From: JAUIAI01 sp050633665
GTDB taxonomy: Bacteria; Pseudomonadota; Gammaproteobacteria; Burkholderiales; Burkholderiaceae_E
Reading direction: 5' to 3'
Assembly (NCBI GenBank): GCA_050633665.1
Contig: JBOEGY010000001.1
Span: 902,929-966,928, forward strand
DNA: 64,000 bases
This document shows, in pieces, positions 33,679 through 41,924 of the stretch. How positions within the stretch are numbered: position 1 is the first letter of the stretch; every line of letters starts with the position of its first letter. The translations under genes and the position numbers were made by a program. The notes below the pieces were generated by a model. The model was given only the letters and a program-made list of their open reading frames with translations. It did not search any database and was not told the DNA's origin.

Positions 33679-34419
33679 TTACTGCGCAATCTCCCAGGCG
33701 GCATTGACCGTCACCCGGTAACTGTTTTCTCCGGCGGCTACCGGTACCGAGTCGGCCTCTTGCGCCGCGACACCGCGCATCATGGCCATCGGTTGTGGTC
33801 TTGCGCTGTGTTCACTGATGCTCAGGATCCTGCCCAGTCCGACGCCCGCTGCGTCGGCGAGAGTCGTGGCTTTGGCCATTGCGTTTTGCATGGCTTTAAC
33901 ACGGGCGGCTTCGATTGCCTGGTCGGGGTTGCTGTTCAGGAAGGTCAGGGAACCGCCCCGGTTAACCCCGAGCGTGACTGACCGGTCCAGAATGCCGCCA
34001 ACCTTGCTCAGATCCCGGACGATTACCGTCAACGTGTTCTGCACGGTGTAGCCGACCGTTTTGGGGCCGTCGCTGCTCGTGCTGTTTTTCGGGTAAAAGC
34101 TCATTTTCGGGTTGATTGAAAAACCGGAAGTGCGCAGGTCTCGCGGTGCAATTCCATCATTGCTTAGGGCTTCCATCACACGGGAGACGGACTGATTGTT
34201 TTGCGACAGTGCCGCACGGGCTGTTTTGTTCTCGGTACGCACGGTGAGCTGCACCCTGGCCATGTCGGGTGCCAGCTCACTGGTGCCGGTGCCAGTGACT
34301 GTGATTTGAGAGGGCTTTGCCGCCCCGGCCACCTGGGCACTGGCGGGCGACGGCGATACGATGGTCGCCACGGTAACGGCGAATCCTAAAACAGCGGCGA
34401 CGGCGGGCGTTGAAGTCAT
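33679..34419 (-). CDS. SIMPL-domain (DUF541) periplasmic protein
   Basis: Exported protein of 246 aa with a signal peptide (MTSTPAVAAVLGFAVTVAT, ending ASA) followed by the SIMPL domain: ITVTGTGTSELAPDMARVQLTV, the TVGYTVQNTLTVIVRD segment and the alternating ARVKAMQNAMAKATTLADAAG helix. The E. coli relative YggE is linked to lowered oxidative stress; the exact function is unknown. The start at 34419 overlaps the msrB stop as ATGA, which places both genes in one transcript and supports an oxidative-stress link. Confidence 0.9.
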   Translation of the reverse strand: MTSTPAVAAVLGFAVTVATIVSPSPASAQVAGAAKPSQITVTGTGTSELAPDMARVQLTVRTENKTARAALSQNNQSVSRVMEALSNDGIAPRDLRTSGFSINPKMSFYPKNSTSSDGPKTVGYTVQNTLTVIVRDLSKVGGILDRSVTLGVNRGGSLTFLNSNPDQAIEAARVKAMQNAMAKATTLADAAGVGLGRILSISEHSARPQPMAMMRGVAAQEADSVPVAAGENSYRVTVNAAWEIAQ

Positions 34420-34892
34420 GTGTTTTGCTTTTCCTGTGGGATGAACTTCAAAGCAACGCCATTGTTGCAAAAGCGTTGACCCGAGGGTTGCGGCCCGTCG
34501 TTGAACACGTGGCCGTGATGGCCGCCACAGCGCCGGCAATGGTATTCAGTCCGGGGCAGGATCAATTTGTAGTCGGTACTGGTTTCCAGTGCGCCGTCAA
34601 TGGCCGTAAAAAAACTCGGCCAACCGGTGCCGCTTTCGAATTTCATCTCGCTCGAGAACAGCGGCAGATCACAGCCTGCACACACAAACACACCTGGCCG
34701 TGTCTCCTGGTTGAGTTCGCTTGTCCCGGCGCGTTCCGTGCCTTCTTTGCGCAACACCCGAAAGGCTTCCGGGCTCAGTTTTTCCTGCCATTCTTGCTTG
34801 CTTAGTTTGAGCGCGTCATCGGCAGTTGGCGGGGCTGATTCGGCCGGCATGAACTGCTGCCAGCGATTTTTCATTTCAGTGATATCAGTCAT
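34416..34892 (-). CDS. msrB: Peptide methionine-R-sulfoxide reductase MsrB
   Basis: Reduces the R-diastereomer of methionine sulfoxide in proteins. Structural zinc Cys pairs CAGC and CRRC are present. The substrate loop GTGWPSF lies between them, and GHVFNDGP and RFCNNGVALKFIP supply the catalytic Cys (C in RFCNN). The start MTDITEMKN at 34892 gives 158 aa; an upstream frame to 34919 adds only nine residues. The stop overlaps the SIMPL gene start. The enzyme probably works with it in redox repair. No signal peptide is seen. Confidence 0.95.
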   Translation of the reverse strand: MTDITEMKNRWQQFMPAESAPPTADDALKLSKQEWQEKLSPEAFRVLRKEGTERAGTSELNQETRPGVFVCAGCDLPLFSSEMKFESGTGWPSFFTAIDGALETSTDYKLILPRTEYHCRRCGGHHGHVFNDGPQPSGQRFCNNGVALKFIPQEKQNT

Positions 34893-34931
34893 TGGGTCAG
34901 TCTCACAAAGTAGTCGCACGGAAGGGTGGTT

Positions 34932-36464
34932 TTACATGACGGCGCCCTGAAACCACGGGATGAATTCCTCGTTGCCGATACCGAGATCTTCGCTCAGTGT
35001 TTTATCGCCGGAGGCAACCCGCAACCAGAAATCGAAGATTTCCTGACCTTTTTGCTGAACACTGACTGCCCCGTCAACAATCTCGCCGCAGTTGATGTCC
35101 ATGTCTTCGGGCATACGCTGAAACAGGGCGCTGTTGGTCGCCAGTTTCACACTGGGCGAAGGCTTACAACCGTAAACAGAGCCGCGCCCGGTGGTAAAGG
35201 TAATGAGATTGGCGCCGCCGGCGACCTGACCCGTAATAGAGACCGGGTCATAACCGGGCGTGTCCATGAAAACAAAGCCTTTCGAGGTGACCGGGTCAGC
35301 ATAATCAAAGACATCAACCAGATTGGTCGTGCCGCCTTTGGCAACCGCGCCCAGCGACTTTTCAAGAATGGTGGTCAAACCGCCGGCCTTGTTGCCAGGC
35401 GAGGGGTTGTTGTCCATGGACCCGTCGTTTTTGGCAGTGTATTGCTCCCACCATTTAATCTGGTCTATGAGTTTCTGGGCGACTGGCTCGCTAACAGCGC
35501 GCCGGGTCAGGAGGTGTTCCGCGCCGTAGACCTCGGGTGTTTCTGACAGGATCACCGTGCCTCCGTGGGCCACCAGCAAGTCGCAGGCCGCGCCCAGCGC
35601 CGGGTTGGCGGTAATACCAGAGTAGCCGTCAGATCCACCACATTGCAAGCCGACAGTGATTTCACTGGCTGGCACTGTCTCGCGGGTCACTTCGTTGACA
35701 GCCGGCAGCATTGCATCAACGGCTTCTATCGCAGCGGCAACAGTCTTGCGGGTGCCCCCGGTACTCTGAATGACCAGCGACTTTAGTTTCTCCGATTCAT
35801 CCAGGCCCTGAGTGGCGAACAACGCGCTCATCTGGTTTGCCTCGCAGCCAAGACCGATCACGACGACGCCACCGAAGTTCGGGTGGCGGATATAGCCGGC
35901 CATCGTTTTGCGCAGAATATCCATGCCACGCCCATCACTGGCCATCCCGCATCCCGCGCTATGCGTGATCGGAACGATACCGTCAACATTCGGATATGCC
36001 TCGAGTCGTGCCGGGGTAAAGTGCTGGGCGACAAATTTGGACACTGATGCTGAGCAGTTAACCGTGGAGATCACGCCAATGTAGTTTCGCGTGGCAATCT
36101 GACCGCTGGCGCGGCGGATCCCCTGGAATGTTGCCGGGTTGCTAACCGGTGCTAACGTCTTGACATCACGACCAATGGCGTAATCGCGATCGAATGTTTC
36201 GAATGCCAGATTATGGCTGTGGATATGGTCACCGGGAGAGATATCAGCAGTGGCAAAGCCGATGATCTGGTTATAACGGCGGACTGGATCGCCCTGAGCG
36301 ATTGCGCGGGTGGCAACCTTGTGACCAGCCGGAATAGCGCCGCTGCAAACAACTCCTTCTTCGGCCAGTTCGGTGCCGGCCGGCAAAGGGCGGGCTGCGA
36401 TCACGACATCATCTTTGGGGTCGAGCCGCAGAACGGGTTTGCGAATCATTTGAACGACGGCCAT
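34932..36464 (-). CDS. UxaA/GarD-family sugar-acid dehydratase
   Basis: Iron-dependent hydrolyase family of altronate (UxaA) and galactarate (GarD) dehydratases, 510 aa. An N-terminal SAF-type domain (about 1-100) precedes the catalytic half. Family segments are GYIRHPNFGGVVVIGLGCEANQ, GLQCGGSDGYSGITANPALG, GYDPVSITGQVAGGANLITF, TGRGSVYGCKPSPSVKLATN and DMDINCGEIVDG. Length fits either enzyme, and the sugar acid cannot be told apart by eye. The divergent D-2-hydroxyacid dehydrogenase may act on a related 2-oxo/2-hydroxy acid. Confidence 0.88.
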   Translation of the reverse strand: MAVVQMIRKPVLRLDPKDDVVIAARPLPAGTELAEEGVVCSGAIPAGHKVATRAIAQGDPVRRYNQIIGFATADISPGDHIHSHNLAFETFDRDYAIGRDVKTLAPVSNPATFQGIRRASGQIATRNYIGVISTVNCSASVSKFVAQHFTPARLEAYPNVDGIVPITHSAGCGMASDGRGMDILRKTMAGYIRHPNFGGVVVIGLGCEANQMSALFATQGLDESEKLKSLVIQSTGGTRKTVAAAIEAVDAMLPAVNEVTRETVPASEITVGLQCGGSDGYSGITANPALGAACDLLVAHGGTVILSETPEVYGAEHLLTRRAVSEPVAQKLIDQIKWWEQYTAKNDGSMDNNPSPGNKAGGLTTILEKSLGAVAKGGTTNLVDVFDYADPVTSKGFVFMDTPGYDPVSITGQVAGGANLITFTTGRGSVYGCKPSPSVKLATNSALFQRMPEDMDINCGEIVDGAVSVQQKGQEIFDFWLRVASGDKTLSEDLGIGNEEFIPWFQGAVM

Positions 36465-36601
36465 GGTCTGTAGTCTCCGGGTTTGTTTCGGGGGTTGAGC
36501 CCTGATTTTAGCTTGCCTGCGCGAAGCCGATAGACGGGCGATAATAGTCAGGAATCGCAGATGCGTGTTTCGTACAATCCGCAGCCAGATGAGGGACTGT
36601 T

Positions 36602-37606
36602 TTGGGTAAAAATGAACGCTTGAAAATCGCCATCCTGGATGACTATGAGAAGGTTTTCACCAGCCATCCGGCATTGCAGTCGCTGCAATCAAGGGTCGAT
36701 CTGACCGTGTTTGAGCAGCCTCTGGGGTCGGTCGAGAATGCAGCAAACGCCTTGCAGACTTTTGACGGTATTTGTCTGGTCCGCGAACGGCAACCGTTCC
36801 CGGCTGCGCTGATTGCCGGGCTGCCCCGGCTCAAGCATCTGGTTTTTACCGGCGCCCGCAACCCCAGTTGCGATGCCGGCGCGGCGCGTGAACGCGGCGT
36901 TACGGTCAGCAATACGCCGGGCGGACCCAGCAAGGCTTCGACGGCAGAGCTGGCCTGGGCGCTGGCACTGGCCGCCGCAAAAAAATTGCCGGCTGCGGTT
37001 AGCGGGCTCAAAGCAGGTAATTGGCGTGCGGACGAACGCGGGTTGGCGTACGGACTGCCATCCCTTTTTGAAGGCAAAACCCTGGGCTTGCTCGGACTCG
37101 GTGAGATCGGTCAGCGGGTGGCCAGGTTTGGCCAGGCGTTCGGCATGTCAGTAATCGCCTGGAGTCCCAATCTGACGCCTGAGCGGGCCGCGGAGCATGG
37201 GGTGAAAGCGGTTTCCCAGGAGCAATTGTTTATGGCTAGCAACGTGTTAAGCGTGCATCTCGTGCTGGCCCCGGCAACCCGGGCCGTGATCGGGTCGGCC
37301 CAGCTTGCATTGATGCCGGCAGACGCAATACTGGTTAACACGTCGCGTGCCGGCCTGATCGATTCTCAGGCGCTGGCGCAGGGGCTGAGCGACAACCCGG
37401 CGCGGCAGGTTGCGCTGGATGTGTTCGATTCGGAGCCATTGCAGGCAGATGACCCACTGGCCGCATTGCTGAATCGCCCCGGTAGCGTGATGTGTCCGCA
37501 TCTGGGCTATGTCAACGAGCCGGTCTTCGAGGCTTTTGCCGCCGGCCTGGCTCAAGTTATTGCCAGTTGGTGCGATGGCGCGCCGGATCGTGTGATTAAC
37601 GCCTAA
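36602..37606 (+). CDS. D-2-hydroxyacid dehydrogenase
   Basis: NAD-dependent dehydrogenase of the D-isomer-specific family, 334 aa. The substrate domain carries VFTGARN; the Rossmann domain carries GLLGLGEIGQRVARFG. The catalytic Arg is in VNTSRAGLIDSQAL, the acidic partner in ALDVFDSEPL and the catalytic His in MCPHLGYV. The start is TTG 36602: GAGGGA lies five bases before it, and the nearby ATG at 36611 is out of frame. Substrate is unknown, and phosphoglycerate or glyoxylate-type acids are both possible. Confidence 0.9.
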   Translation: MGKNERLKIAILDDYEKVFTSHPALQSLQSRVDLTVFEQPLGSVENAANALQTFDGICLVRERQPFPAALIAGLPRLKHLVFTGARNPSCDAGAARERGVTVSNTPGGPSKASTAELAWALALAAAKKLPAAVSGLKAGNWRADERGLAYGLPSLFEGKTLGLLGLGEIGQRVARFGQAFGMSVIAWSPNLTPERAAEHGVKAVSQEQLFMASNVLSVHLVLAPATRAVIGSAQLALMPADAILVNTSRAGLIDSQALAQGLSDNPARQVALDVFDSEPLQADDPLAALLNRPGSVMCPHLGYVNEPVFEAFAAGLAQVIASWCDGAPDRVINA

Positions 37607-37623
37607 GTTGGATCAATGAGCCA

Positions 37624-39039
37624 ATGAATAAATTCGATACCCAAACGACGCCTGCCTTGCCCGAGACGGATTTGCCTGCCACGGATTTTCTGCGTGAGGT
37701 TGTGAAAACCGCCGGGGATGGCTTGATTGAAAGAGACGAGCCGGTTCGGCTCCTGGTGCTGGCCGCGCTGGCCGGAGAGCATCTTCTTTTGATCGGCCCG
37801 CCCGGAACCGCCAAGAGCGAGTTGGCCAAGCGTTTGCACAAGCTGATCGGCGGACGGTATTTTGAGCGCTTACTGACGCGGTTCTCAGTGCCAGAAGAGC
37901 TTTTTGGTCCTCTGTCGCTGGCGGCGTTGGATGAAGGTCGCTATGAACGCGATATTGCGGGCTATTTGCCGCATGCCTCGATCGCTTTCCTGGACGAAGT
38001 CTTCAAAGCTAACTCAGCCATCCTGAATGCGCTGCTGACTTTGTTGAATGAAAGAGAGTTTGATCAGGGCCCGGTTCGAATCGATGTTCCACTGGTCTGT
38101 CTGGTAGCGGCAAGCAATGAAGTGCCTGATGACGAAACCCTGCGAGCTTTTGAAGATCGCTTCCTGCTGCGGTGTCTTGTGGCACCGGTATCGGACGATC
38201 ATTTCGCAGCGTTACTGGCGGTGTCCCAGAGTGAGGCCGGCGCTTCGGTTTCGCTGACCGAGGCGCACCTGGCAGCGGTCAGGCAGGCTTGCCAGCGGGT
38301 TGCCTGCCCACCCGAAGTGATGCAACACCTCACTGGATTGCGTATCAGTCTGCGCGAAATCGGGGTGCAGATTTCCGACCGACGATGGGTGCGAGCCGTC
38401 CACATGCTGAAAGTCAGTGCGATTACCAGTGAGCGGGCAGCGATCGATATTGATGATCTCTGGTTGCTGAAAGCGCTGGTCGGCGAGTCTCAGGAGCATG
38501 CCTGTCATATCGAAGACTGGTTCTGCGATCTGCTTGGGGCGCAATTACCTTTGAAGCCGACCTGGGCGGCGCGGGTAGTCGAGGCGTTTGAACATCAATA
38601 CACGCAGGAGGAGAGTGCGACTGAATTGGCGTTTGATGACTCTGGCAAGCTGGCGGTAATGCGCAGTAAGACCGGTGCCGACGACGAGATGTTTGAAAGT
38701 GCCGCGCCGCGTATGTCGGCATTCAGTAAGAGCAAACGTTACAGCGCCTCCCACATCGCCGCTCGCACCGAGCAGATCGACCAAGTCCTTGGGGAGTTCT
38801 CAGACTATCTGGAACAAGCGGATCAGCACCGCGATAATCTGCGCCGGCGGCTGGCCCGAAATATTTTTCTGCCACCAGCGATCAGCGCCCGGCTGCAATC
38901 CAATCTGGACCAGACGATTCAGGTTATGGCAGAGCAACAAGGGTTGCTGAAAACGTTGCGCGCGCAGTATGCCGAACTGCCGGTGACTCAGACTGATGAT
39001 GGGGTTGTCCCGTCTCCAGTTGATATTGCTGCCGACTGA
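37624..39039 (+). CDS. ravA: MoxR-type AAA+ ATPase, RavA-like
   Basis: Hexameric AAA+ ATPase of the MoxR/RavA group, 471 aa. Walker A GPPGTAKSELAKRL (about 60-73), Walker B IAFLDEVFKANSAILNALLTLLNERE and sensor VAASNEVPDDETLRAFEDRFLLR are intact. The C-terminal third has helical regions (AARTEQIDQVLGEFSDYLEQ, NLRRRLARNIFLP), as in RavA-like proteins that work with a VWA partner. The stop overlaps the start of the downstream VWA gene by one base, so the pair is coupled. In E. coli RavA with ViaA affects respiratory complexes and stress; the same role here is inference. Confidence 0.88.
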   Translation: MNKFDTQTTPALPETDLPATDFLREVVKTAGDGLIERDEPVRLLVLAALAGEHLLLIGPPGTAKSELAKRLHKLIGGRYFERLLTRFSVPEELFGPLSLAALDEGRYERDIAGYLPHASIAFLDEVFKANSAILNALLTLLNEREFDQGPVRIDVPLVCLVAASNEVPDDETLRAFEDRFLLRCLVAPVSDDHFAALLAVSQSEAGASVSLTEAHLAAVRQACQRVACPPEVMQHLTGLRISLREIGVQISDRRWVRAVHMLKVSAITSERAAIDIDDLWLLKALVGESQEHACHIEDWFCDLLGAQLPLKPTWAARVVEAFEHQYTQEESATELAFDDSGKLAVMRSKTGADDEMFESAAPRMSAFSKSKRYSASHIAARTEQIDQVLGEFSDYLEQADQHRDNLRRRLARNIFLPPAISARLQSNLDQTIQVMAEQQGLLKTLRAQYAELPVTQTDDGVVPSPVDIAAD

Positions 39040-40574
39040 TGGTGTCGCGTCCGGGCGCTGGCCCGTTGTCTGATACGGCATTCCGGCCGGAGGCGATTGA
39101 GTCAAAACTCGAGCCACTGGAGGCTTTGGGGCGGCCGTTGTGGTTGCCGTCCATGATTAACTCCGAAGGCCGGTTTCTGGCGCGTTTAAGCACACTGGAG
39201 CGATGGCGTGAGCGGCTGTTGCAGGGCCGAAACCCGATTGCCCAGGCACATCAGGACAGTTGGCCTGGCTCAGACCTGGTTGTCGAGCTGGAACCCGTCA
39301 TGGAGGCGCTGGAGTTGGCGCGTCTGACCTACGCCCATGAACCGCTGACCGAGCAAGTGATGCGCAGCATCCTCTGGCATATTGATCGGTTATCGATAGC
39401 CACCGGTCATGTGGGACGCGAGGCGGCGATTGAGCTGGTTGCCCGTTCGCTGGCGGCCGACTGGGATGAGCCGCGTATCGATCTCAAAGATATTCTGCAA
39501 GTCTTTGACTCGCTGGACGGTGTGCAGAATTTTTCGGCGTTCTCTGAATTACGCGGTCTGTTGCAAACCGAAGCCTGGCAGGCGGTTGTGGCCGCTAACC
39601 GCACGCTCGACAGCCAGCCTGATCTTCTGAAAGTCATCCGAAAACTCGGGCGGGCCCGGCCTGGCGACGAGGAAGAAGAGAGTGCGGTCACAAGCACCGA
39701 GACCGAGGTGGAGAGTCGCGGCTGGGTGCGGCAATTCGCCGACTTGCCGTTACCCGGCGCAGGCTACGAAACAGAGGGCGTACGGCGCTCCGGCGAGCTG
39801 TCCCGGCTGCTCGCCAGTGAGGCGATGCAGTTGCGCCGCCGGGGGGATGCGGTTGGCCTGCATCGCGCGCGACGGTTGCGGCGCCTGTTTGCTGCGAAAC
39901 TGGTTGAACAGTCTTTGCTGACTTATCAGCAGCGTGAACGCTGGGTAGAGCAGACCTGGGTTATGGCGGACCGGGTCTCGCGGCAACCCAGAAAAGAGCG
40001 GCGCCCGCGATTACAGGCTGGTCCGTTGATTATCTGTATAGATACTTCATCTTCGATGGCCGGCGGGCCTGAGACCGTCGGCAAAGCGGTAGTGCTCGAG
40101 GCGATGAAGGTGGCTCACCGGGAAAGACGGGACTGTCGGGTTTATGCGTTTAGCGGACCAGGTGATTTACAGGCTTTTGATCTGCCAATGAATGTCGCCG
40201 GTATCTCCCGGATTGCCGGATTTCTGTCCGGCAGCTTTCACGGCGGAACCGATATTACCGAACCCATCGAGCAAGCCCTCGATGATCTCCAGGAAAGCCG
40301 CTGGCAACGTGCGGATCTGATTATCGCGTCCGACGGTGAGTTTGGTGCCACCCGTGAAACACGGGAACGGCTTGCTCAGGTCAAACAGAATCAAAACCTG
40401 CGGGTGCAGGGGGTTCTTGTTGGCGATCGGGAAACAATGGGATTGCGTGAGGTCTGCGATGACATCTTCTGGGTTCATGACTGGCGCCGGTTCGGACACC
40501 GGCATGGCCAGTCAGAGACCGTCGTGCATGATCGGAATCTGACGGGTATCTACTTTCCGAACGCGCGCCTTTAG
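39039..40574 (+). CDS. viaA: VWA-domain protein, ViaA-like
   Basis: Partner of the upstream AAA+ ATPase, 511 aa. The N-terminal 330 residues are helical and Arg/Glu-rich. The C-terminal von Willebrand A domain has the MIDAS motif DTSSSM near 335, the TDITEP loop (supplying the Thr) and the Asp in IIASDGEFGA. Metal-dependent protein binding is expected. It follows ravA with overlapping stop/start (TGATG). It ends 11 bases before the convergent DsbA-like/CMD fusion gene. Confidence 0.85.
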   Translation: MVSRPGAGPLSDTAFRPEAIESKLEPLEALGRPLWLPSMINSEGRFLARLSTLERWRERLLQGRNPIAQAHQDSWPGSDLVVELEPVMEALELARLTYAHEPLTEQVMRSILWHIDRLSIATGHVGREAAIELVARSLAADWDEPRIDLKDILQVFDSLDGVQNFSAFSELRGLLQTEAWQAVVAANRTLDSQPDLLKVIRKLGRARPGDEEEESAVTSTETEVESRGWVRQFADLPLPGAGYETEGVRRSGELSRLLASEAMQLRRRGDAVGLHRARRLRRLFAAKLVEQSLLTYQQRERWVEQTWVMADRVSRQPRKERRPRLQAGPLIICIDTSSSMAGGPETVGKAVVLEAMKVAHRERRDCRVYAFSGPGDLQAFDLPMNVAGISRIAGFLSGSFHGGTDITEPIEQALDDLQESRWQRADLIIASDGEFGATRETRERLAQVKQNQNLRVQGVLVGDRETMGLREVCDDIFWVHDWRRFGHRHGQSETVVHDRNLTGIYFPNARL

Positions 40575-40584
40575 CCGGTTGCTG

Positions 40585-41787
40585 TCAGTGCGCGTCCTGG
40601 GCGTGAATGTTAAGGGCGACCAGAAATCTCGAAACCATGTTGTAGGAGGCGATGGTTGCGACGAGTTCCACAACTGCCTGGTCGGGCAGGTGTTGTCGGC
40701 AGCGCGCGAAGGTTTGTTCATTGACGGTGACGAACCGTGTCATTTCCAGGCAGAGTTGCAGGGCGGCACGTTCGGCAGGTGAAAACAAGCTCGAATCGGC
40801 GCAGGCCCGGTCCGGGTTGGCGATTGCTTTTGCCTGTTCATCGGTGCCGCCGGCCGCGATGAACAGCGGTGCGTGTTGACCGTATTCAAACTCCGCGCCG
40901 TTAATCACGGCGACCGTGCAGATCACCAACTCACCCAGCTTCGGATCCAGCGATAGTTTGGTGCGCACCGCACCGAGGAACTCGTTCCAGCCCCGGGTAA
41001 GTGGCGCACTGTAGAGCAGCATCCGGTCGAGTTCCAACAGGGTGCCTCCGCGCCGGGCGCGAACCGCCGCAACAAGATCCGCAGGTTCTGACAGGTCAAG
41101 CGGTTGGTAGGGCAGGCGCGGCTCGCGGGAGGTGCTGACGGGTGGCGCTTTGCCTGCCTGGCTGTCGGCGCGAGTCAACCCCATCGGCACCGCTGTTGCC
41201 GATGCCATTGCGCGGGCCGGAAAGATCGTTTCATCAGCATTGGAGGCGGCGCGTGCGAGCACCATCTCGGTGGCGTCGTCGCCCCAGAAATTCTGACCTT
41301 GAAACGACACACTGGGCACGCCGAATATGCCCTGGGCAATCGCTGTTTCTGTATTTGACCGGACGGCTGATTTGATGGCGGGAGAGTTCAGCGCATCGAC
41401 GTCTGCACCGAGTTCTTCGAAAAGCGCTTTCAGCGCTGTTTCGTCGGCCGGGCTGTTGCCTTCAGCCCATACCCACCGAAACAGGCGTTGAACAACTGCG
41501 GCCGTATTGCCAAGCGCGCAGGACAGGCGCAGCAGCGGTAGCGGGTTAAACGGGTGGTGTGGCGGCATCTTCAGGTCAATGGCGTCCCGATGGGCAACCC
41601 AGGTCACATGCTCGAAAGTCCATTGGCGTTTGGGCGCCAGTTCTGCGGGGCCGATATGTCCCCAGTGGTTCAGCAGGCCGGCAAACAGGACGGGCACGCA
41701 TTCAACCGGCTCGACGGCGGCAAGCTGTTCCAGTCGGGTGCTTTGCAGGTAGGCATAGGGTGAAATGAAATCAAAATACCATTGCAT
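40585..41787 (-). CDS. DsbA-like HCCA isomerase / CMD-domain fusion
   Basis: Two-domain protein of 400 aa. The first half (about 1-195) is a thioredoxin-fold DsbA/GST-kappa protein of the 2-hydroxychromene-2-carboxylate isomerase type (DFISPYAYLQS at the active N-terminus, GIFGVPSVSFQGQNFWGDD near 160). A spacer of about 30 residues follows. The second half (about 225-395) resembles carboxymuconolactone decarboxylase (LGELVICTVAVINGAEFEYGQHAPLF). The Cys pair of AhpD is absent. Both domain types occur in aromatic breakdown, and fusion suggests consecutive or coupled steps, but no pathway genes are near. Its function remains unknown. Confidence 0.8.
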   Translation of the reverse strand: MQWYFDFISPYAYLQSTRLEQLAAVEPVECVPVLFAGLLNHWGHIGPAELAPKRQWTFEHVTWVAHRDAIDLKMPPHHPFNPLPLLRLSCALGNTAAVVQRLFRWVWAEGNSPADETALKALFEELGADVDALNSPAIKSAVRSNTETAIAQGIFGVPSVSFQGQNFWGDDATEMVLARAASNADETIFPARAMASATAVPMGLTRADSQAGKAPPVSTSREPRLPYQPLDLSEPADLVAAVRARRGGTLLELDRMLLYSAPLTRGWNEFLGAVRTKLSLDPKLGELVICTVAVINGAEFEYGQHAPLFIAAGGTDEQAKAIANPDRACADSSLFSPAERAALQLCLEMTRFVTVNEQTFARCRQHLPDQAVVELVATIASYNMVSRFLVALNIHAQDAH

Positions 41788-41855
41788 TGGGGGCTCTCAA
41801 AGCGGTTGCTTCCGCTGGTTGTATGGCCGTGTGGCCCTGTAAATCAGTGTGTTGC

Positions 41856-41884
41856 TTGTGCGTCTGAGCTCAAGCCTCTATAGA
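41856..41884 (+). promoter_or_regulatory. Possible sigma-70 promoter for the YbbP-like gene
   Basis: TTGTGC at 41856-41861, a 17-base spacer and TATAGA at 41879-41884 give a modest -35/-10 pair (3/6 and 4/6 matches) about 40 bases upstream of the permease start. It is the only such pair seen in the divergent gap between the fusion gene and the permease gene. Confidence 0.3.
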
Positions 41885-41924
41885 CTACGGGAAATTACAT
41901 CCTCCCATCTTAGTGACTCCCGAT

